A program made the translations under genes and the position numbers. Positions 18,657 to 28,906 of a stretch of DNA of 64,000 nucleotides are shown here, one piece after another. Origin of the DNA: JAHJQQ01 sp963737555. GTDB taxonomy: Bacteria > Pseudomonadota > Gammaproteobacteria > Thiohalobacterales > Thiohalobacteraceae. The stretch lies in contig CAVTTB010000004.1 of NCBI GenBank assembly GCA_963737555.1, forward strand, positions 124,001-188,000, in the 5' to 3' direction. The number at the start of each line of letters is the position of its first letter. The stretch's first letter is position 1. The notes beneath the pieces were generated by a model. It ran no database searches. It was not told where the DNA came from and saw nothing but the letters and a program-made list of their open reading frames with translations.

Positions 18657-18975
18657 AATGCAACTCCTCCACGCGATTATTGTGAGATCCTCAGGGCATT
18701 TAGCCTGGGATTCGTTAGTTATGCCTTGTACTCTCTGTGCCAGCGTCAGCTCCCGCAGCCACAGCCGTCCTTAACGGATCAAGGTCATGGCGGTTATTTA
18801 TTACCTCCACGCCTCTCTATGTCAAGCTTGACTTTAATTTATCCGACAGACACCGCCACCGATCAGACTGCCGTTAATTTCCTAACATAAATCAATATAA
18901 ACATCATGATATGATGCACCCTTAAAGAAGATGGTCTCTCTACACGGCGAACCACGATAGCGATAGGATTACAGC
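18657..18975. other. 319-bp divergent promoter region
   Basis: AT-richer than its surroundings, especially 18820-18930. It separates the minus-strand periplasmic-protein gene (GGAG-type ribosome site just upstream of its ATG) from the plus-strand Nudix gene. Both promoters must lie here. No convincing operator or RNA structure was seen. Confidence 0.5.
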
Positions 18976-19431
18976 ATGTCCCGAAACCTGCACATCACTG
19001 TCGCCGCACTCGCTGAGCAAGACGGGCGTTTTTTACTGGTCGAGGAACGTGTCGACGGGGAACTCCGCCTCAATCAACCGGCCGGACACCTGGAAATCGG
19101 CGAGACCCTATCTCAGGCCGTGGTCCGTGAGGCGCTGGAAGAGACCGGCTGCGACTTTCACCCGGAAGCACTGGTCGGCCTGTATCTCTGGCGCGTACCC
19201 GATTCCGAGCAAACTTACCTGCGCGCCGCCTTTTGCGGCACGATTAGCGCACGGCATCCGCAGCGCGAACTCGATGTCGGCATCGAACGCACCCTGTGGC
19301 TGCAGCGCGACGAGATCCTCGCGCGCCAGCCACTCTGGCGTAGCCCACTGGTCTTGCGCTGCGTGGATGATTACCTGTCCGGTCGCCGCTACCCCCTCGA
19401 CGTGCTGGTCGACCTACTGCCCGATGCCTGA
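18976..19431 (+). CDS. nudJ: Nudix hydrolase, NudJ-like
   Basis: 151 residues. The Nudix box is complete: GHLEIGETLSQ followed by REALEETGCDF, with all metal-binding glutamates. The N-terminus (NLHITVAALAEQDGRFLLVEE) and the place just upstream of mnmA match NudJ/YmfB, a hydrolase of nucleoside tri- and diphosphates and of HMP-PP. It lies 84 bp ahead of mnmA on the same strand, a conserved pairing in this class. Confidence 0.9.
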   Translation: MSRNLHITVAALAEQDGRFLLVEERVDGELRLNQPAGHLEIGETLSQAVVREALEETGCDFHPEALVGLYLWRVPDSEQTYLRAAFCGTISARHPQRELDVGIERTLWLQRDEILARQPLWRSPLVLRCVDDYLSGRRYPLDVLVDLLPDA

Positions 19432-19515
19432 GTCGCAACTACTGACAGGATGGTGCATGCTGTTTGCCACTATGCGGTTGCGCACCGCCTGCGCAGCCGA
19501 ACTGAAGAAAATCCA

Positions 19516-20609
19516 GTGAGCCAAGGTAAGCGCGTAGTGATCGGACTTTCTGGCGGCGTCGATTCCGCCGTCGCCGCCCTGCGTCTGCTGGAACAAGGCT
19601 ATGCGGTCGAAGCCCTGTTCATGAAAAATTGGGATGAGGACGACCAGGCCGGCCACTGCCCCGCCGCCGAGGATCTGGCCGATGCCGAATCGGTTGCGCA
19701 GCAACTTGGCATCAAATTGCACCGCATCAGTTTCTCGACGGAATACTGGGATCGCGTGTTCGCCTATTTCCTGGCCGAATACCGCGCCGGCCGCACACCG
19801 AATCCCGATGTGATGTGCAACAAAGAGATCAAGTTTCGCGCCTTTCTCGATTACGCGGTGAGCCTCGGCGCCGACCTTATCGCCACCGGCCATTACGCGC
19901 GCATTGAGCACGACAGCCCACGGCCTGCATTTATGCAAAGGCCGTGATCCCGACAAGGACCAGAGCTACTTCCTGCATCTGCTCGATCAGTCGCAACTCG
20001 CGCGATCACTGTTTCCGCTCGGTGAGCTGCACAAATCAGATGTACGCAGCATGGCGGCCGCAGCCGGCTTCCAAAATCATGCCAAGAAAGACAGCACCGG
20101 CATCTGCTTTATCGGCGAACGTAAATTCAGCGAATTTCTCGCCCAGTATCTACCGGCACAACCCGGCGCTATCGTCGACCTCGACGGCACCGTGATCGGG
20201 CAGCATCAGGGCTTGATGTTTCACACCCAGGGACAACGCCAGGGACTCGGTATCGGCGGGCGCCACGGGGACAGCGGCGAACCCTGGTACGTCGTCGACA
20301 AAGACCTCGAACACAACCGCCTCATCGTCGTGCAAGGGAAAAATCACCCCGCGCAATTCCATCCCGCCCTGCGCGCCGAAACGGCGCATTGGATCGACGC
20401 GACACCACCTGACCTGCCGCTCCGCTGCCAGGCCAAGATCCGTTATCGCCAGGCCGATCAGGCCTGCACTGTGCACAGTGAAAACGACGGCACTGCTGCA
20501 CGTCGCCTTCGACGTCCCGCAGCGCGCCATCACCCCCGGACAGGCCATCGTGTTTTATCAGGACGAACGGTGCTTGGGTGGTGCTACCATTCTTGCCGCC
20601 GCCGATTGA
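19516..20609 (+). CDS. mnmA: tRNA 2-thiouridine synthase MnmA (two frameshifts in this sequence)
   Basis: Three frames join to about 364 residues, the usual length. The PP-loop SGGVDS is near the start, the first catalytic cysteine is in NPDVMCNKEIKF, and the second in DSTGICFIGER; the C-terminal barrel ends PQRAITPGQAIVFY. Surplus bases near 19918 (CCC for CC) and near 20490 break it; removing each restores the family. The GTG at 19516 is the best start (MSQGKRVVIGLSGG). MnmA thiolates wobble U34 in Lys, Glu and Gln tRNAs. hflD follows after 33 bp. Confidence 0.92.
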
Positions 20610-20642
20610 CGAAACACCGTACCGCAGCCAACAGCGAAGCCC

Positions 20643-21284
20643 ATGACCCACACCCTCACCGACCGTACCCTGGCCTTGGCCGCGCTGTTCCAGGCCGCAC
20701 AACTCGTGCAGCATGTCGCGCGTCGCGGCCATGCCGCCGATTCCGATGTTGAGACTTGCATTAATAGCCTGTTTCAAATCGATGCGCCGTCCACCGAAGC
20801 GATCTTCAATGGCAGCCAGGGACTCGCGACCGGTCTGCGCACCCTCCGCGCACGGCTGCGCAGTGGCGGCAGCGCCGAAGAACTGGAAATCACCCGCTAT
20901 GTCATCGTCATGCTGCACCTGGAACGCAAACTGGCAGGCTTTGCCACCATGCAGGACACCCTGCGCATCGGCATCGAACGCATCCGCAATCAGTTGAACT
21001 ATTTCCCGTCGACGCATGACAACATCCTCGCCGCGCTCGGCGAGTTGTACCAGGCAACCATCAGCACGCTGCGACCGCGCATCATGGTTCAGGGCGAGCC
21101 GACCTATCTCGCCGACAAGGCGCGCGCCAATCAGATTCGCGCCCTGCTGCTTGCCGGCATCCGCGCCGCGGTCTTGTGGCGCCAACTCGGCGGACGTCGT
21201 TGGCAGCTATTCATCAGCCGCCGCAAAATCCTGGAAACGGCCCAGCAACTGCTAGAGCAACCGGCATCATCCGACGCCCCATAA
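20643..21284 (+). CDS. hflD: HflD-family protein
   Basis: 213 residues, helical, starting with TLALAALFQAAQLVQHVAR and containing YVIVMLHLERKL and RPRIMVQGEPTYL, the latter a strong family signature. HflD is a peripheral inner-membrane protein first known for regulating lambda CII stability; its general role is unclear. The mnmA-hflD-purB order is conserved in gammaproteobacteria, but here acnA and repeats lie between hflD and purB. Confidence 0.93.
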   Translation: MTHTLTDRTLALAALFQAAQLVQHVARRGHAADSDVETCINSLFQIDAPSTEAIFNGSQGLATGLRTLRARLRSGGSAEELEITRYVIVMLHLERKLAGFATMQDTLRIGIERIRNQLNYFPSTHDNILAALGELYQATISTLRPRIMVQGEPTYLADKARANQIRALLLAGIRAAVLWRQLGGRRWQLFISRRKILETAQQLLEQPASSDAP

Positions 21285-21457
21285 CGGCGCGCCCCATACC
21301 TGCAAATGAGCGACGAATTCGTAGCCGACTCCCCAGCCGCGTACGCCCGCGGGGCTGTTCCGACCCCACCGAATACCGCATAATGGCGCGTCCGAGCGTG
21401 GCCCCCGCATCACATGAACAAGCCACGGATTTCACTCGCCAAATTCCAGGAGTTCGC

Positions 21458-24138
21458 ATGAGCAACAGCTTTTCCGCGCGCGCCACGCTGAGCGTCGCAG
21501 GCCACCGCTACGAAATCTTCCGCCTCCCGGCACTGGAAGCAGAATTCAAAGTGTCCCGCCTACCCTTTTCGATGAAGGTGCTGCTGGAAAATCTGCTGCG
21601 CTTCGAAGACGGCAAGACCGTCAGCGCCGACGACATCCGTGCCTTAGCGTCGTGGGATCCGCAGGAAGATCCCAATGTGACCGGCGGCCGCGAAATCGCC
21701 TTCCGTCCCGCGCGCGTGCTGATGCAGGATTTCACCGGCGTACCCGCCGTGGTCGATCTCGCCGCGATGCGTGATGCCATGAAGGCGCTCGGTGGCGATC
21801 CGGACAAGATCAACCCGCTGCAACCGGCGGAACTGGTCATCGATCACTCGGTGCAGATCGACGCCTTCGGCCAGAAGAACGCGATGGATCTGAATGCCAC
21901 GCTGGAATACCAGCGCAACCAGGAACGTTATGCGTTCCTGAAATGGGGCCAGAAGGCCTTCTCGAATTTCAAAGTGGTGCCGCCCGATACCGGCATCGTG
22001 CATCAGGTCAATCTCGAATACCTCGCACGCACAGTGTTCGCGCAAGAGAACAACGGCGTGCTGCAGGCCTATCCGGATACGCTGGTCGGCACCGATTCGC
22101 ACACCACCATGGTCAACGGCCTGGGCGTGCTCGGCTGGGGCGTGGGCGGTATCGAAGCGGAAGCGGCCATGCTCGGTCAGCCGGTGTCGATGCTGATCCC
22201 GCAAGTGGTCGGCTTCAAACTCACCGGCAAGATACCGGAAGGCGCAACCGCGACCGACCTGGTACTGACCGTCGTCGAGATGCTGCGCAAGCACGGCGTG
22301 GTCGGCAAGTTCGTCGAGTTCTACGGCGAGGGCTTGGATACGCTATCGCTGGCCGATCGCGCCACACTCGCCAACATGGCACCTGAGTACGGCGCGACTT
22401 GTGGCATCTTCCCCATCGATGACGAGACGCTGAATTACCTGCGTCTGTCCGGTCGTCCGGATGATCAGGTCGCGCTGGTCGAAGCCTATGCGAAGGAACA
22501 GGGCATGTTCCGCATGAAAGGCCAGCCGGATGCCGTCTACAGCAGCACCGTCGAGCTCGACATGAACACCGTCGAGCCGAGCCTCGCTGGACCGAAGCGT
22601 CCGCAGGATCGCGTGCCGCTGAAGAAATCCAAGCCGATGTTCAACGATGCGCTGGCAGCGATGAAGAAAGAACGCAATCTGACCAGCAAGCCTGCGATTG
22701 CAAACATGCGGCGGTGCGCACGAAATCACCGACGGTGCCGTGGTGATCGCGTCCATCACCTCCTGCACCAACACCTCCAACCCGTCGGTGATGCTCGGCG
22801 CGGGTCTGGTCGCCAAGAAGGCCGCCGCACTCGGATTGAAAGTGAAACCCTGGGTGAAGACCTCGCTCGCCCCCGGCTCGCAAGTGGTCACCGAATATCT
22901 GCAACAGGCCGGTCTGCTCGACGATCTGGAAATGCTCGGCTTCCACATCGTCGGTTACGGCTGCGCCACCTGCATCGGCAACTCCGGCCCACTGCCGGAA
23001 CCGGTCTCGAAGGCCATCGCCGAAGGCAACCTGTCGGCCTGCTCCGTGCTGTCCGGCAATCGCAATTTCGAAGGTCGCGTGCATGCCGAAGTACGCATGA
23101 ACTACCTGGCCTCGCCGCCGCTGGTGGTGGCCTACGCCATCGCCGGCACCATGGACATCGATCTCTACAACGATCCCCTCGGTGTCGACAGCAAAGGCAA
23201 CAAGGTCTTCCTGAAAGACATCTGGCCGACACAGAAAGAAGTCAGCGACATCGTCGCCAGTGCCGTGAACCGCGAAGAGTTCACCCAGGTCTACGCCAAT
23301 GTGTTCCAGGGCGAGAACCGCTGGACCAGCCTCGCCTCGCCGGAAGGCCAGCTGTTCGACTGGAGCGATGATTCGACCTACATCAAGAACCCGCCGTACT
23401 TCGACGGCATGAGCAAGACACCCGGCAAGGTCAGCGACATTCAGGGTGCGCGTGCGCTCGCCCTGCTCGGCGATTCGGTCACCACCGATCACATCTCGCC
23501 CGCCGGCGCCATCAAGCCCGACAGTCCGGCCGGAAAATATCTGCTGGAGCACGGCGTGCAAAAAGGCGACTTCAACTCGCTGGGTTCACGCCGCGGCAAT
23601 CATGAAGTGATGATGCGCGGGACGTTTGCCAACATTCGTCTGCGCAACCTGCTCGCACCCGGCACCGAAGGCGGTGTGACCCTGCATCTGCCCGAAGGTA
23701 AAGCGATGTCGATCTACGACGCGGCCATGCAATACCGCGACGAGAAGACGCCGCTGATCATCATCGCCGGCAAGGAATACGGCTCGGGTTCATCACGCGA
23801 TTGGGCCGCCAAAGGCCCGTGCCTGCTCGGCATCCGCGCCGTGATCGCCGAAAGCTACGAACGTATCCACCGCTCCAATCTGATCGGCATGGGCATCCTG
23901 CCCTTGCAGTTCAACGACGGCGAGGACGCCAAGTCGCTGGGCCTGACCGGCCGCGAAGTCTTCAACATCGATGGCCTCGGCGACGGCTCCGCCAAGAGTG
24001 TCACCGTGAAGGCGACCGGCTGAAGACGGTTCGGTCAAAACATTCACTGCCCGCGTACGCATCGACACCCCGCAGGAAGTCGAGTACTACCGCCACGGCG
24101 GCATCCTGCAATACGTGCTGCGCCAGTTGGCGGCTTGA
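21458..24138 (+). CDS. acnA: Aconitate hydratase A (two frameshifts in this sequence)
   Basis: Three frames join to about 892 residues, the AcnA length. The start MSNSFSARATLSVAGHRYEIF follows an AGGAG site. Fe-S ligands are in SITSCTNTSNPSV and in GYGCATCIGNSG; LVGTDSHTTMVNGLGVLGWG and GKEYGSGSSRDWAAKGP are further signatures. Surplus bases near 22705 and at 24021 break it. Removing the second gives TGEDGSVKTFTARVRIDTPQ and an end at 24138 with GGILQYVLRQLAA, as in E. coli AcnA. It isomerises citrate to isocitrate for icd in this window. The monomeric IRP-like form tends to be stress-stable. Confidence 0.92.
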
Positions 24139-24149
24139 TCAGTTAAAGT

Positions 24150-24380
24150 TTGAAACCGCCACGGCGCGGAGGACGCGGAGAAAGATTTTTTTGAACCGCC
24201 AAGACGCCAAGGCGCCAAGAAGTAATTATTGTAAAAGCGATTTTGAATTTGCCTTTCAATTAATCACTCTTGGCGCCTTGGCGTCTTGGCGGTTAATAAC
24301 AGAATTTCTCGGCTTACTTGGCGCCTTGGCGGTTCAAACATTATTTTCTTGGCGCGCTTGACGTCTTGGCGGTTCAAACT
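24150..24380. repeat. Large inverted and direct repeats (GCCAAGACGCC type) upstream of purB
   Basis: A perfect 25-bp inverted repeat (ACCGCCAAGACGCCAAGGCG... at 24195-24219 and its complement at 24269-24293) is surrounded by partial copies of the same word: a diverged one near 24150-24180, and CTTGGCGCCTTGGCGGTTCAAA at about 24318 and a similar one at about 24349-24380. Together they fill the gap between acnA and purB. Such words recur in many environmental genomes. The last copy ends about 20 bp before the purB start, so it is in the purB leader. Confidence 0.85.
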
Positions 24381-24399
24381 AAAAATTCAAGAGACTATT

Positions 24400-25768
24400 A
24401 TGGACCTGACATCCCTCACCGCCGTTTCCCCCGTCGATGGCCGCTATGGCAGCAAGAGCGAATCGCTGCGGCCGATCTTCAGCGAATACGGGCTGATTCG
24501 TCATCGCGTATTGGTGGAGGTGCGCTGGTTGCAAGCACTCGCCGCCCATCAGGGCATCCCGGAAGTCCCAGCACTGAGCGGACATGCCAGCAACATCCTC
24601 AACGGCATCTTCGACAACTTCAGCGAGGAGGATGCACGACGAGTCAAGAACATCGAGCGCACCACCAATCACGACGTGAAGGCGGTCGAGTATTTTCTGA
24701 AAGAGAAAATCGCTGGCAATGCTGAACTGGAAGCCGTCAGCGAGTTCATCCACTTCGCCTGCACGTCTGAAGACATCAACAACCTCGCCTATGCGCTGAT
24801 GCTGCGCGAGGCACGCGGCCAAGTGTTATTGCCGACTATGGACAACGTGATCAATGCGATTGTCGCGTTGGCGCACAACAACGCCGAGCTGCCGCTGCTG
24901 TCGCGTACTCACGGTCAGCCAGCCACGCCCACGACTGTTGGCAAGGAAATGGCGAACGTTGCCTACCGTCTGCGCCGTCAACGCGAACTGCTGACCCAAG
25001 TACCGATGCTCGGCAAGATCAATGGTGCCGTCGGCAACTACAATGCGCACCTGATCGCCTACCCGGAAGTCGACTGGCAGGCCTTCGCCGAAACGTTCGT
25101 CACCGGCTTGGGACTGGACTGGAACCCCTACACCACGCAGATCGAACCGCACGACTACATCGCCGAGATGTTCGACGCCATCGCCCGTTACAACACCGTT
25201 CTGATCGACTTTTCACGTGACGTCTGGGGTTACATCTCGCTCGGCTATTTCAAGCAGAGAACCATCGCGGGCGAAGTCGGTTCATCGACCATGCCGCACA
25301 AGGTCAACCCCATCGACTTCGAAAATGCCGAAGGCAACTTTGGTATCGCCAATGCCTTATTCGATCACCTCGCCGCCAAGTTGCCGATCTCGCGTTGGCA
25401 GCGTGACCTGTCGGATTCCACCGTGCTGCGCAATCTCGGCGTCGGCGTGGCACATACGATCATCGGCCTGGAATCCTTACTGCGCGGCATCGGCAAGCTC
25501 GAAGCCAACCCGGCGCGGACCGCCGAAGATCTAGACGCGACCTGGGAAGTGCTCGCCGAGGCCGTGCAGACCGTCATGCGTCGCTACGGCATCGAGAAAC
25601 CCTACGAGAAGCTCAAGGAACTCACCCGCGGCAAAGGCATCGACGCCGATTCCATGCGCGTGTTCATTGACAGCTTAGATATCCCCGACGCAGCCAAAGC
25701 AGCGTCTGCGCGTGCTGACACCCGCCAGCTACATCGGCAATGCCGTCGACCAGGCACGAAAGATATAA
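24400..25768 (+). CDS. purB: Adenylosuccinate lyase (frameshifted near its end)
   Basis: About 455 residues. It begins DLTSLTAVSPVDGRYGSK as in the E. coli-type PurB. Signatures are FACTSEDINNLAYALM, the catalytic region LLSRTHGQPATPTTVG, and the flexible signature loop EVGSSTMPHKVNPIDFENAEGN. A surplus A near 25698 (AAA for AA) shifts the frame; removal gives AKQRLRVLTPASYIGNAV and a stop at 25768. The enzyme acts twice in purine synthesis (SAICAR and adenylosuccinate cleavage). The ATG at 24400 fits the family; the frame open upstream is repeat sequence. Confidence 0.95.
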
Positions 25769-25778
25769 CGCTAATCAC

Positions 25779-25985
25779 CCAGAGAACGCAAAGGATGCGG
25801 AGAAACCCTTCAGATTTTCGAATAAGTTAGCGATTATTACCAAGTAGTGAGCGATGCCGTACCTTGGCCGTCAGCAACTAACAGTTCGCGCGCAAGCTGG
25901 TGGGTTACGCGAAAAACGCTACCTACCCTACATGGCTTAACTAGTGCATTCATTCTACACTTTGCGCTCTTTGCGTTCTCCGGTG
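25779..25985. repeat. Inverted repeat pair enclosing a remnant of the MITE-like element
   Basis: AGAGAACGCAAAG near 25781 pairs with CTTTGCGTTCTC near 25969. Between them, about 25898-25935, GGTGGGTTACGC followed by CTACCCTACAT matches the right end of the 150-bp element at 1693-1842. The left part is not recognisable. The stretch from 25769 to 26039 holds no gene. Confidence 0.6.
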
Positions 25986-26039
25986 TAGATATCCCTCTCT
26001 ATCACTTGAAAATCCCCGCCATTACGGCATCATCAGCGC

Positions 26040-26501
26040 ATGACTGCCGAATCCGCCGACACTGAAGACGCAAGTTACCTGATCGCCCCCGCCGACTGGC
26101 CGGGCGACGAGGCCTCTATCCGCGCCATCCGCAATGCGGTGTTCGTAGAGGAACAAGGTGTCGACGCCGCATTGGAATGGGATGGTAAAGACAGCGACTG
26201 CGTACATCTGCTCGCCTACGACATGGACGGCAACGCCATTGGTACAGCCCGCATGCGCGCCGATGGTCACATCGGCCGCATGGCGGTGCTGCCCGCGTGG
26301 CGCGGCCGTGGCGTCGGTGGTGCATTGCTCCTGATGCTGATCGAACTTGCTGCTGCGCACGATCTCGACGAGGTCTTTCTGGATGCGCAGACCAGCGCGG
26401 CCGGTTTCTATCACCTGCACGGCTTCATCGCCTCGGGTGATGAATTTACGACCGCTGGCATCCCCCATATCCGCATGACGCGTTTTACCACTGATCCCTA
26501 G
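26040..26501 (+). CDS. GNAT-family N-acetyltransferase (ElaA/YjcF-like)
   Basis: 153 residues. The CoA-binding motif A is GRMAVLPAWRGRGVGGALL; the N-terminal IRAIRNAVFVEEQGVDAALEWDG with its VFVEEQ is typical of the ElaA/YjcF group, whose substrates are mostly unknown. The C-terminus HLHGFIASGDEFTTAGIPHI agrees. It starts a tight run with the next two genes (23-bp gap, then a 4-bp overlap). Confidence 0.88.
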   Translation: MTAESADTEDASYLIAPADWPGDEASIRAIRNAVFVEEQGVDAALEWDGKDSDCVHLLAYDMDGNAIGTARMRADGHIGRMAVLPAWRGRGVGGALLLMLIELAAAHDLDEVFLDAQTSAAGFYHLHGFIASGDEFTTAGIPHIRMTRFTTDP

Positions 26502-26523
26502 TATCCCTCACGAGGAGTGCACC

Positions 26524-27057
26524 ATGTCCTTGCCGCCTTTTAGTGAACGCCCCGACACAAGCTGTGTACTCGGTGAGACAACCGGCGAGTATGCACTCAC
26601 GAGCCGCGAGGACAGCCGCGCAGCGGCCGCTCTCCTTGCAAACATGGCGCGTCGCCAGATCGATTTATTCACTGCCGACCTGGAACCGGCTGTGTATGAC
26701 CAGGAAGCCTTCGTCGACGCGCTCAGCCGCCTCGCCATCAGCCATCCACGTGCGCGTATCCGCATCCTGGCAAAAGACTTCGAACGCACCGTCAAAGAAG
26801 GTCACCGTTTGGTGGAAGCCGCACGACGCCTCAGCAGCTATGTCGAAATCCGCCGCGTGCATGAAGACTATCGGGATAACAACGAGACGTTTCTGCTGGT
26901 CGACGACTACGGCCTGCTGCACCGCCGCCACGCGCCACGCTACGAAGGCGTGTTCAGCTGCAAAGCGCCACTGGAAGTTCGCCGTCTGCGTGCGACCTTC
27001 GACGAAATCTGGGAACGCAGCGAACCTGATTCCGATTTGAGGCGCTTACATCTATGA
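26524..27057 (+). CDS. Conserved hypothetical protein, PLD-like fold suspected
   Basis: 177 residues, soluble. It contains RRQIDLFTADLEPAVYDQEAF, ARIRILAKDFERTVKEGH and ETFLLVDDYGLLHRRHAPRYEG. The alternating pattern resembles half of a phospholipase-D-like fold, but no HxK motif is present, so catalysis is doubtful. It overlaps the next gene by 4 bp (ATGA), strong evidence for co-translation. The same neighbour pair (GNAT then this protein) is known to me from Pseudomonas-type genomes. Confidence 0.7.
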   Translation: MSLPPFSERPDTSCVLGETTGEYALTSREDSRAAAALLANMARRQIDLFTADLEPAVYDQEAFVDALSRLAISHPRARIRILAKDFERTVKEGHRLVEAARRLSSYVEIRRVHEDYRDNNETFLLVDDYGLLHRRHAPRYEGVFSCKAPLEVRRLRATFDEIWERSEPDSDLRRLHL

Positions 27058-27863
27058 GACACCTATTCATCACCCTGCTCTTGTTAGTGGTCACAGGCAT
27101 CAGCACCACCAGCATGGCCGGTGACAGCATCGAGATTGTCCCGCTCCAGAACCGCAGCGCCGAAGAACTCATGCCGCTGATTCGCCCACACCTCGATCCC
27201 AGCGAGGCACTAAGCGGCACCGGCTATCAGTTGATCGTGCGTGCCTCGCCGGGGCGTCAGGAAGAACTGCGTGGTTTGATCGCGCAACTCGACCAGGCCG
27301 CCAAGCAATTGCGCATCAGCGTACGCCGCGCCGCATATGAAGAGATCGAACGCGAGCGCGCACAAGCCAATGTCGTCATCGGCACCGGTGGCGGCGACGT
27401 AGAGGTCCGCGGCGGCGCCATCGTGCACAGCACGCGTGACAAAAGCGGTGAGCGCAACAATTATCAAGTCACCGCCCTCGAAGGCACGCCTGCGCACATC
27501 AACACCGGTGAGGCCTTCCCCGTGCCAACCCAAAGTGGCTACATCGCAAACGGGCAAGCCGTCGTCACTCAAGGCATCGAGTATCAGCAACTCAACTCAG
27601 GTTTCTACGCACTGGCCCGCACCAACGGCGACCAGGTCACCGTCGACATCAGCCCACAACGCGAAGTGCTCGACCCACGCGGCAGCGGCCACATACAGAC
27701 GACGTCACTGGTCACCACCGTGCGCGGACGTCTGGGTGAGTGGCTGGAACTCGGCGGCACCAGTCAGCAGCGTACTCAGCAAGGCGGCGGTTTGCTGCGC
27801 AGCACGCGTAGCAAGGACGATACGCAGCAGACGTTGTGGATGAAGGTGGAGTCAGTTAAATAA
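27054..27863 (+). CDS. Secretin N-domain-like (NolW-type) exported protein
   Basis: 269 residues with a signal peptide (HLFITLLLLVVTGISTTSMAG). SIEIVPLQNRSAEELMPLIRP followed by GYQLIVRASPGRQEELRGLIAQLD is the N1/NolW fold of secretins. The rest has GTPAHINTGEAFPVPTQSGY and TTVRGRLGEWLELGG, which resembles the start of a secretin domain but is too short to form a pore. No other secretion-system gene is nearby, so this is an orphan periplasmic protein whose partner is unknown. Confidence 0.75.
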   Translation: MRHLFITLLLLVVTGISTTSMAGDSIEIVPLQNRSAEELMPLIRPHLDPSEALSGTGYQLIVRASPGRQEELRGLIAQLDQAAKQLRISVRRAAYEEIERERAQANVVIGTGGGDVEVRGGAIVHSTRDKSGERNNYQVTALEGTPAHINTGEAFPVPTQSGYIANGQAVVTQGIEYQQLNSGFYALARTNGDQVTVDISPQREVLDPRGSGHIQTTSLVTTVRGRLGEWLELGGTSQQRTQQGGGLLRSTRSKDDTQQTLWMKVESVK

Positions 27864-27897
27864 CAGGGCGGATGCGCCAGTTATCTCGACCAACCGA

Positions 27898-27967
27898 GGA
27901 TAGAGACTATGTGTGGCAGTCGCAATTCGATCTGACACTGTCCCAGGATTCTCATAGTCTGATATCC
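27898..27967. repeat. Inverted repeat, possible degenerate attC site
   Basis: GGATAGAGACTATG (27898-27911) pairs with CATAGTCTGATATCC (27953-27967), leaving a 41-base loop. Just right of it, GTTGGGT (about 27985) and GTCTAAC (about 27997) look like the core sites of integron recombination sites. It lies at the distal end of the cassette pair. This may be an older, decayed attC; no gene is supported between 27864 and 28093. Confidence 0.35.
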
Positions 27968-28093
27968 GGCCAAAGCAGAACATGTTGGGTGAAACGTCTA
28001 ACAATACATCTATGCCTGCATTCGACCGGGAGCGGCCCTACGGTGAAAGCAGATTTCAGAATGCAGTCACAGCTGAGTTCGGCCAGAAGCAGT

Positions 28094-28148
28094 CCTTAAC
28101 GACTAAGCCCAGCGGCGCGAAGCGTCCGGCTGGGGCGCCGTGTTAACC
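28094..28148 (-). other. attC-like site of cassette 2
   Basis: Read on the minus strand after the lipoprotein stop: GGTTAAC (28148-28142) opens the site and GTTAAGG (28100-28094) closes it, 55 bp in all. Inner arms GCGCCCCAGC and GCTGGGCTT pair with one unpaired C, like the extrahelical base of real attC sites. The site begins 14 bp after the stop codon of the preceding gene, as in gene cassettes. Confidence 0.7.
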
Positions 28149-28162
28149 GGCTTGGAACCATG

Positions 28163-28822
28163 CTACCAACCACCCCATGCCGACCCACCCTTAAACGCAA
28201 CCGCGGGCACCAGAACGTGACCCTCCGCTCTCGACACTTGGTTCATAGTAATAACAAATTCGTCACTGACAGTTGGTGTTTTCGTTTCATAGGCTAGGGC
28301 CAATCCCAGAAACGATTTCTCGGTTTTTGCTAGCTGCTGCGCAGGCAAGCTACCCCCCTGCAAAGGATGCCAACTGCCGCCCCCTCCATAATCAGAAGCC
28401 ACGTCCTCACAACTTGCATAATAGGGTACTTGCATTAAGGCCGAAGGCTTCAGTTTCATCCCATCTGGCGTCGTCATCTCTATGCTCGATGGTTCTACAG
28501 CGAACGACCCGCTACTGGCAAGAAAAGTCACGATTACAACAAACCTCTCGGGCATCCTCGATCCCCTAATCGACCCGAGGGGCATTGGCACAGGAACCAC
28601 CATGAACACATTCTTGTCACCATAATTGCAGGGTGTAAGCGTAAGGATGATGTCCTTACCCCAGAGCACAGTTGATTCGCGTGAATAGGCGCCACTACCC
28701 CCGCCGTATGAAACCCCCCAATCCGCGGCCGGCGCGATGTATCCCTTACTTACTGGCTGATACGCCGTGCATCCCGACAAAGAACCAATAATGAGCAGCA
28801 GTATGAAAGTGGGCCAATGCAT
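28163..28822 (-). CDS. Hypothetical lipoprotein in integron-like cassette 2
   Basis: 219 residues. It begins HWPTFILLLIIGSLSGC with lipobox LSGC, predicting a lipid-anchored envelope protein. The mature part is rich in Gly, Ser and Tyr (WGVSYGGGSGAYSRES, YYASCEDVASDYGGGGSW) and has a beta-rich look; no known domain is recognised. Base composition is more AT-rich than the flanks. The gene fills a unit bounded by two attC-like sites, so it is read as a cassette gene, which usually lacks its own promoter. Confidence 0.7.
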   Translation of the reverse strand: MHWPTFILLLIIGSLSGCTAYQPVSKGYIAPAADWGVSYGGGSGAYSRESTVLWGKDIILTLTPCNYGDKNVFMVVPVPMPLGSIRGSRMPERFVVIVTFLASSGSFAVEPSSIEMTTPDGMKLKPSALMQVPYYASCEDVASDYGGGGSWHPLQGGSLPAQQLAKTEKSFLGLALAYETKTPTVSDEFVITMNQVSRAEGHVLVPAVAFKGGSAWGGW

Positions 28823-28829
28823 TTTTGAC

Positions 28830-28896
28830 GGCTAGCGATCAAGCCCAGCCGAGGAGGCGCGTTAGCGCCGACGTCGGCTGAGGCGAATTGTTAGCT
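28830..28896 (-). other. attC-like site of cassette 1
   Basis: Read on the minus strand, CCAGCTAAC opens the site (28898-28890), followed by AATTCGCCTCAGCCGAC, which differs little from the left arm of the classic aadA attC (AATTCGTTCAAGCCGAC). The right arm CGGCTGGGCTTGATC pairs with it, leaving one extra base, and GCTAGCC (28836-28830) closes the site with one change from the GTTRRRY core. Length is 67 bp. It sits between two same-strand lipoprotein genes. Confidence 0.8.
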
Positions 28897-28906
28897 GGCT
28901 CTGAAC

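Noticed and set aside
27054..27863. A type II/III secretion locus.
   Set aside because: Only one short secretin-N-like gene; no pilin, ATPase or pore-forming secretin nearby.
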